64,000 nucleotides of DNA from Achatina immaculata. Lineage: Eukaryota > Mollusca > Gastropoda > Stylommatophora > Achatinidae. The stretch's first letter is position 1; each line of letters begins with the position of its first letter. The DNA is taken from positions 25,118,427-25,182,426 of the forward strand of contig CM019713.1 of NCBI GenBank assembly GCA_009760885.1, given 5' to 3'. Under the pieces are notes generated by a model. It did not search any database. It was not told the origin of the DNA and saw nothing but the letters and a program-made list of their open reading frames with translations. Position numbers and translations under genes: made by a program. Below, one piece after another: positions 57,476 to 64,000 of this stretch.

Positions 57476-59218
57476 GAGACATCCAAGTAGCTAGTTGTTT
57501 TCATAATCACAAGGATGTACAAAAATTAATTAGTTGTTGCTATATTCATAAGGTATACAATACCTAGTTGTTGCTATATTCATAAGGTATACAATACCTA
57601 GTTGTTGCTATACTGATGAGAGATGTATAATAATGATTTGTCACTAAGAGGAACAAGCAGTGCCTAGCTAATGTTAATATTCATGAGGTAATAATTCATG
57701 AAGGACATGTCATAACTCAAGTAATAATATATTACAATCAAATTCTCTGAGAACATACTGGGAGATTGTAGCCCCATCAGTGCAGGTATCAAGATTATCA
57801 TGGTGGAAGTATGGTAAAGTGACTTGGTCAAGACCCTATCCCCTATACCTTCATAGCATTCCCAGCAACTGACACACTTGTGGGTCTGGACAATGGCTGG
57901 TGGTCATGTCTGTGGAGAGGACTGCCCCTGAGGCAAGTCCCTGAACTCAATCAAGCCACTCCAACCCACTACAAACAACAAACCAGTCCATCAAAAATAC
58001 CTCAGCAAAGAGATCAAGTTTGCATTTCCAGGGAGATAAGCAACCAATCAGTTCTGTCAGTAAGGAGTTATCTGACTTGGTGACTTGTTCCTCATATAGT
58101 TTTTAAAAATAGAAGCCGCACACAAAAGATAAAAAGTCAAAGCAACCTCTACTTGGTTAAAAACAACAATGATTTACTTCAGTCAAAATCTGTACAGACT
58201 CTTGAGATGCTGGATGATAAAAACGTACTATATCAAAAAGTTAACGTTCACTATCTAAAGTTTTACATTTCCCTTTGTTCACTTGTAGTCTCCGCTCAAT
58301 CTTTTAGTTTTTTCTTTCTTTTACGTCTGATGAAAGCATTAGCCAAAATATCCAAATACTGTACTGTCACTGTACAGCACTAGCTCCTATCAATACATCC
58401 ACTCCCCAGAACTTCCATGTTATGGTTCTAAGTTTCAGTGCTTACATTTAGAACAGGAAAAGACAAGAAGCATCCTCCACATAATATGATTCACTAAGGG
58501 GAGAAACTGTTAGTATTTATATTTTCCTTTACTTGTCGGCATTCTTGAAGGTGATATGGTCTGTACCATGTCTGGCTGCCATCTCTTCTCTAGGCCAAAT
58601 ACCCACTCTTACAGTTGAGTTAAAATGGGTGTATCTAGCTGAAATCAGATACAATGATTATAAAAATCTACAATGATTATAAAAATCTATGTCTCATGGC
58701 AATTGCAATACTGTAGCATGGTGTGAAATGCCTCCATATTTCTGTGCCACTACAGCATTTGAGGAAGGGATGCTGACATCTTCGCTACGTTTCTTTTCCT
58801 AGGAATACCCCAGGTACCCTATTTTCTGAGGCTGGCAGTCATTTCACAAAAAAATTCCGCCCGAGAGAAAAAAATCGAATCAGGGATTATTTTATCAGCA
58901 GGCGGGCGCACTAACCAGCACACTACTGCAGCACCTACAATGTAGCATGTAGCAAGTAGTAATAATCTAGTAATAATTTAAATGCAATTAAACCAGTGAA
59001 TTCCCCCAAATGTAAAGATCAAAAGATGTAATGAAGACAATGGAGTTACAGGCAAAATTTATGGGGGATGGGCACACATGTGTAAAAAAAATCATTATTA
59101 GAATGCCCGCTATACACTTTCATATCCTATCATTATATTCGTAACATTTCTTTCTGGCTAAATTATTAAATTAAATTTTGAACCTTATATCTTGACAACA
59201 TTTCACATGGCAATCAAG
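57476..59218. other. AT-rich unique sequence with minor repeats
   Basis: Three copies of a roughly 34-bp unit (GTTGTTGCTATATTCATAAG) lie at 57532-57625. GACTTGGTCAAGACCCTATC at about 57823 is a possible inverted DR-1 trace. No gene recognised. Confidence 0.45.
58830..58945 (-). repeat. tRNA-derived SINE head
   Basis: On the minus strand, GTGTGCTGGTTAGTGCGCCC is an A-box region and CCTGATTCGATTTTTTTCTC contains a B box about 35 bp later. The body continues with CTCTCGGGCGGAATTTTTTT. No acceptor-stem pairing, so not a tRNA gene. Confidence 0.5.
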
Positions 59219-59352
59219 TGCAGGAAAAGCCAAGCATGTGAAAACTAAAAAACTAAACAAAGTCAGGAAAAGCCAAGCATTTGAAAACTAAAAAAACTAA
59301 ACAAAGTCAGGAAAAGCCAAGCATGTGAAAACTAAAAAACTAAACAAAGTCA
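59219..59352. repeat. 43/44-bp repeat, three copies
   Basis: Three near-identical copies of AGGAAAAGCCAAGCATGTGA with AAACTAAAAAACTAAACAAAG. Confidence 0.92.
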
Positions 59353-61104
59353 CAGACACACTGAACTATGCAGAACATGCTCACTTTGCACAACTGAAAG
59401 TAAATGGGTTAAATCTACAAAAACATTTTTTCCTCCTTTCTATTTTCATTGCTGTCAATAAATTCTGAAATTAAATTCAGTCAAGTAAAAAAATGAGATA
59501 CGTGCAGGCACAAACATATATACACACACCATGCATACTAATATATACACACACACACACAAATTACTATGCTACTGAATTCCTTCTATTCTTAAAGCAA
59601 ATATTTAGAAAAAAAAAACAACACTGTTACAACATACATTTAAAGCATTGGCCATTGGGATGATGATGAGACTTTTGCAGCAACATAAAATATAAATGAA
59701 ACTTAGGAATAACTTGAGTTTGTCTAACTCTATAATCTTGATCATGTCATCTACATTAATATTCAGGTTTCGCAAAGTCACACTCAGCCACAAATACCCC
59801 ATTCTTTCATTAACCCTTTTCAACCCTTGGTCAAAAATTTCCCTGACAAAGAAATTCTGACATTAGAATCCTGTGTCAAGTTGTCATAAACAAGTAATTT
59901 AATTTTGCACAAAAATAAAAATAAAAATTAACATTAAAATTTTTGAGGAAAAAATATTTGACTCAAATAAGGTTAATAAATTTGTAACAAATTATTTTCA
60001 TAAATTTCATGCAGCAGCTGAGTACCGTGAAAGCACAGAAAAAAAAAAAAAAGGAACAACATAAAGTAACGGAACAACATAAAGTAGCCAAACAAAGCTG
60101 TATATACCATTATAAGGATTCAACATTACGTCTTTACTGTTTAGAAAAATTCATTAAAAAGGGTAAAGCAGAACAATAAATCTTTTAAAAAAAAAAAAAG
60201 AAACTTTCAGTCCTGTACCAAACAATTACCCAGGGTATCTCAAAAACATGGAATAATGCGACAGCAAAACAAATGCTATCTAAAACTTTCTATAAACTGC
60301 CTCTGGATGCATACAAGCTTTTAGAAATAAACTTTACAAATGAATGCCATTTAGATTTGAATGAATTTTTACAAGTATGACAATGAAACATGACTGTAAA
60401 ATAACAGTGTTGTATTCCTAACATATTTTTAAATGCATTTCAGATTATATGATAAGAAGTGGCAAAAATCTATAATAATGTAATATGTATAATTTACCAT
60501 ATTACTTCCAATATAAGCTATAATCTAATGTAGCTGAAATGTAGCAAAACAAAATAAATAAATAATGATATGAAAAACAATAGAATCATATATCTTTATG
60601 AAACAAATGCTTCTTTTTTATTTTTCTTGATTTTCCCATGCAGTTTTCTGGACCTCCTCAGACAAAACCATGTCCTCTGATACAGACTACTCTTCTTATC
60701 GTTAACTCGCAAACTACCAGATCAAAAAAATCCAAAGTCCACACAAACAACTTTATAACAAACACACTTCTCATACATTTACCAAGAAATGAGAAAATGC
60801 CTATATTTACCTAAAACATAACAGTTTAACATTTAAATCTCCACAAACCTTAATCAAACTATTAAGATAATTTACTTCTTTACAAAGCCATATATCTGAA
60901 TGATTATAGGAAATGAGCTAGAGACAAATCTAAAAATAGTTTTATCAGGATAACGGTTTTCTGTCATACTTTTATCATTTTTGATGTGCAAACCGCGTGT
61001 TCAAAATAATTATTGTATTTATATGTTTTATACTGATCCCGGAGACTGATTAACTGACTCTTGCTATATCTCTGCATACATGAAAAAAAAAAAAATATTA
61101 TGTT
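59353..61104. other. AT-rich unique sequence
   Basis: About 1.75 kb, very A+T-rich, with an AC tract at 59545-59562 and several A-runs. No gene, element or array recognised. Confidence 0.5.
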
Positions 61105-61870
61105 ACATTTTTGCATTAACTCTGGCTGTGCTACACTAATATTGTGTTACATTTTTCATTAACCCTGATTGTGTTACATTTTGTATTAACCCTGATTTTG
61201 TTACATTTTGTATTAACCCTGATTGTGTTACATTTTGTATTAACCCTGATTGTGTTACATTTTGTATTGACCCTGATTTTGTTACATTTTGTATTAACCC
61301 TGATTGTGTTACATTTTGCATTAACCACTGAATGTGTTACACAAAGACTTACAATCTGCATTAACTCTGATTGCATTATCCTAAGATTGTGTTATATTTT
61401 GCATGAACCCTGACTGTGCTACACTAAGATTGTGTTACACTTTGCATTAACCCTGATCCCATTACTCTAAGATTGTTTCAAATTTTGCATTAACCCTGAT
61501 TGTGTTACATTTTGCATTAACCCTGATTGTGTTACATTTTGCATTAACCACTGAATGTATTAGACTGTTACATTCTGCATTAACTCTGATTGCATTACAC
61601 TAAGATTGTGTTACACTTTGCATTAACCCTGATTGTTATACTAAGATTGCATTACATTTTGCATTAACCCAGATTGCGTTATACTAAGACTGTGGTATAT
61701 TCTGCATTAATGCTGATGCACTACACTAAGATTGTATAGCATTTTGCATTATCCCTAACTGATTATTTTTAAGACTGCAAAACATTTTGCATTTTGTCTG
61801 GCTGTATTTACCCTAAGATTGTACTGTGTTTTGCATTAAACCCTGACTGTGTCAATTTTATATTGTCTCT
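61105..61870. repeat. 27-bp minisatellite, regular core and degenerate edge
   Basis: Units containing TGTGTTACATTTTGTATTAA and CCCTGAT. They are regular at 61140-61330, then become longer and diverge, alternating with CACTAAGATTGTGTTACA. Frames with a 9-residue period are open on both strands in the regular part. Confidence 0.92.
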
Positions 61871-61984
61871 TACTTAGTGTTTGTAATTTCCTAATCTTTA
61901 ACTCTGTGTTAAACTCTGTATCATATCTGAATGATTTCAGTCTAGTCTGTTAGACTTTGTGTCGAGCCCCAAATGCCTTAAGCC

Positions 61985-62410
61985 ACTTATGTACTGTTTC
62001 TGGCTACCATACTATATGCCACAAGTGTACTGTTTTAAGCTCTGACTACTATACTATATGCCACAAGTGTACTGTTTTAAGCTCTGACTACTATACTATA
62101 TGCCACAAGTGTACTGTTTTAAGCTCTGACTACTATACTATATGCCACAAGTGTACTGTTTTAAGCTCTGACTGCTATACTATATGCCACAAGTGTACTG
62201 TTTTAAGCTCTGACTAATGTACTATATGCCACAAGTGTACTGTTTTAAGCTCTGACTACTATACTGTATGCCACAAGTGCACTGTTTTAAGCTCTGACTA
62301 CTATACTATATGCCACAAGTGTACTGTTTTAAGCTCTGACTACTATACTATATGCCACAAGTGTACTGTTTTAAGCTCTGACTACTATACTGTATGCCAC
62401 AAGTGCACTG
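61985..62410. repeat. 42-bp minisatellite, about 10 copies
   Basis: Uniform unit containing CTATACTATATGCCACAAGT and GTACTGTTTTAAGCTCTGAC. The pair of units with GTATGCCACAAGTGCAC recurs at 62265 and 62390, hinting at a multi-unit duplication. Unrelated to the other two 42-bp arrays. Confidence 0.95.
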
Positions 62411-63796
62411 TTTATAGTTACTACATGCCATTTACATACTGACCCAGGTTCAAGATGGTATACTTTGTGCAGAGCTTTGACTGTTAAGCCTTGCCTGTCA
62501 TACTCTTATCACTTCCAGATTGTTTTAATCTATGTTTAATATGTTTGATGCTAAAGCTGTTTACTTAACTAACATTTGTCCTATGAGGCATTTTATTTTC
62601 TCTCCTGTATCATCTTCTTATCAGCTGTTTAGTCTTGCTCCCCGTTATCTTCACTGAGTACACTGACCATGACATAGACCTGGTTCTAACGAAGCAGATT
62701 TCCTATGTCAGACACCTGTTTCTAAGTCTTCTTATAACGGGTGAGTACGCCATCCACATATTCATCCCAGCAGTCTGTTCCCAAAGCTACAAACAGAGTA
62801 CGGTAAAATGTGCTCTCATCCTGTACACCTAACATGAATACAGGCCACAAAAATAAATGTTCATTATTTTAACAGTGACAAAAGCAGATCTATCTCAGCG
62901 CTACTCTGTGCTCTCTTTCTCACTCTCTCTCTCTCTCTTTCTCTCTGAGAGGAAACAATAACATCAACCAAGCAGAATACAAGGGGGATAATCATGTGCA
63001 ATCATCTTAAGCCTGTATGCGGTAATTACAGCCCAGAGTGCATTACAAAAGTTTAAAATGGAAAGAGTGTGAAACAAATAAAGACAGGCAGACAACATGA
63101 TCATAAAATTTATTCAACATTACTATTTATTAAAACAAAACTGGACATCAAACCATCAAATTGCTATATTTAAAATCAGCCATTTTGTTATTTAAATATG
63201 CGAAATAACACAGATGGGACAGCATTTGCAAAAAAAAAAAAAAAAGATTGGAAAAAAAAAAAAAAAGCAAATATCATTGCCACTATGACTGATAATTTAT
63301 GTGAAACAGCCATACAGAACAACATTTGCAACACACATATATGTAACAAATGCAATAATCAAAGCAATAACATACAAAAAATAATATACAAAATATCTAC
63401 ACACAACAACAACAAACATATAAATAAATAATAGACTTCTGCATAGTCAAGACTTCTTGGAAGTCAAGATCTTTTATTAACTTTGTAATCTCCAGGGCAA
63501 TGTTCAAGTCAAATGACATGTCTTCCGAATTCTTGTAGCAGGTAACTCAGTCCATGCTCCTGACACCACACAGTGACCATGAACTTGTGATCACTAGCTG
63601 CGTCCCTTGTCCTATCTCGTCAGGTACATCTGTGCTTCCATCTCTCAATTTCCTGCACTAATTCTTCACAGAACCCTCACTCATGTCACGGCATAATGAA
63701 TCTTAGTGATAATGCATCCTTCTGCTTGCAGAAAATGAATCAGACCACGGACCTCACAACTGATTAGAAAGTCCATGTAAATTCAGTCACTACCCA
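62411..63796. other. AT-rich unique sequence
   Basis: CT tract at 62917-62946 and A-runs at 63229-63265. No gene recognised. Confidence 0.5.
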
Positions 63797-64000
63797 TCAG
63801 TCATTTGCATGTCCCTTGCGGGACTTTGCCTCCATAACAGCACTCCTATAGGCCTCTCGGTTGTAAGCAAGATGGCCTGCTGCTGATGCATCCATCTGCA
63901 GATCATCAACGATGTCTTGCAGCCATCTTCGTTTTGGTCTTCCTCTCTTTCTTTTTCCCATTATATATCCTTCCAAGACGGTCTTCTCCAGATTATCAAG
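63797..64000 (-). mobile_element. LINE-B C-terminal fragment, runs off the window
   Basis: The minus strand is open from the window end to TGA at 63797-63799. It encodes a Gly-Lys-Arg-rich stretch, RGRPKRRWLQDIVDDLQMDA, then YNREAYRSAV and KSRKGHAND. No stop or frameshift in this part, unlike the 44.5-kb copy. The upstream coding region, possibly including the reverse transcriptase, would lie beyond position 64000. Confidence 0.87.

Overview
This is eukaryotic, almost certainly invertebrate animal, DNA. The evidence is intron-like AT-rich sequence, Tc1-type and non-LTR elements, tRNA-derived SINE heads and a very high load of microsatellites and minisatellites. The transposable-element repertoire fits a lophotrochozoan, perhaps a mollusc, but the species cannot be read from the sequence and the clade is an inference. 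I found no host protein-coding gene that I can defend. Nearly every long open frame lies in a tandem repeat whose unit contains no stop, or in a decayed transposon.

About 30% of the window (my estimate from array lengths) is tandem repeat, in roughly thirty unrelated families with units from 3 bp to a composite of about 62 bp plus a triplet tract. The largest are a 3.1-kb array of a 19-bp unit (23030-26140), a composite minisatellite with an embedded variable GTT tract (13256-14630), a triplet region (31018-32115), a 22/19-bp array (5990-7118) and a 38-bp array (2377-3365). A 1,888-bp segment, itself carrying two minisatellites, is present as two adjacent and apparently identical copies (9077-12856).

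Transposons: a Tc1-type element (26292-28233) has terminal inverted repeats, a TA duplication and a DD34E triad, is broken by four in-frame stops, and is interrupted by a 411-bp non-LTR 3' fragment with a 12-bp target-site duplication. That non-LTR family (here LINE-A) has four more 3' stubs, at 950, 34692, 36452 and 47501. A Jockey/CR1-like element (LINE-D) lies at 19885-22680, with a 3'-UTR stub of the same family at 45483-45715. Two further non-LTR families are LINE-B (44549-44845 and 63797-64000) and LINE-C (28838-29412). tRNA-like SINE candidates are scattered through 17-59 kb.

The recurrent theme is that tandem arrays and mobile elements are entangled. The end of LINE-C's coding region passes directly into a 26-bp array. 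A 42-bp array at 55.6 kb is amplified from an unnamed dispersed repeat (here DR-1). LINE-A stubs end in GA tracts, and one lies inside a minisatellite. LINE-D lies inside a CT-rich array. The right-hand part (about 56-64 kb) is AT-rich and mostly unique, with several more arrays and a LINE-B copy running off the end.
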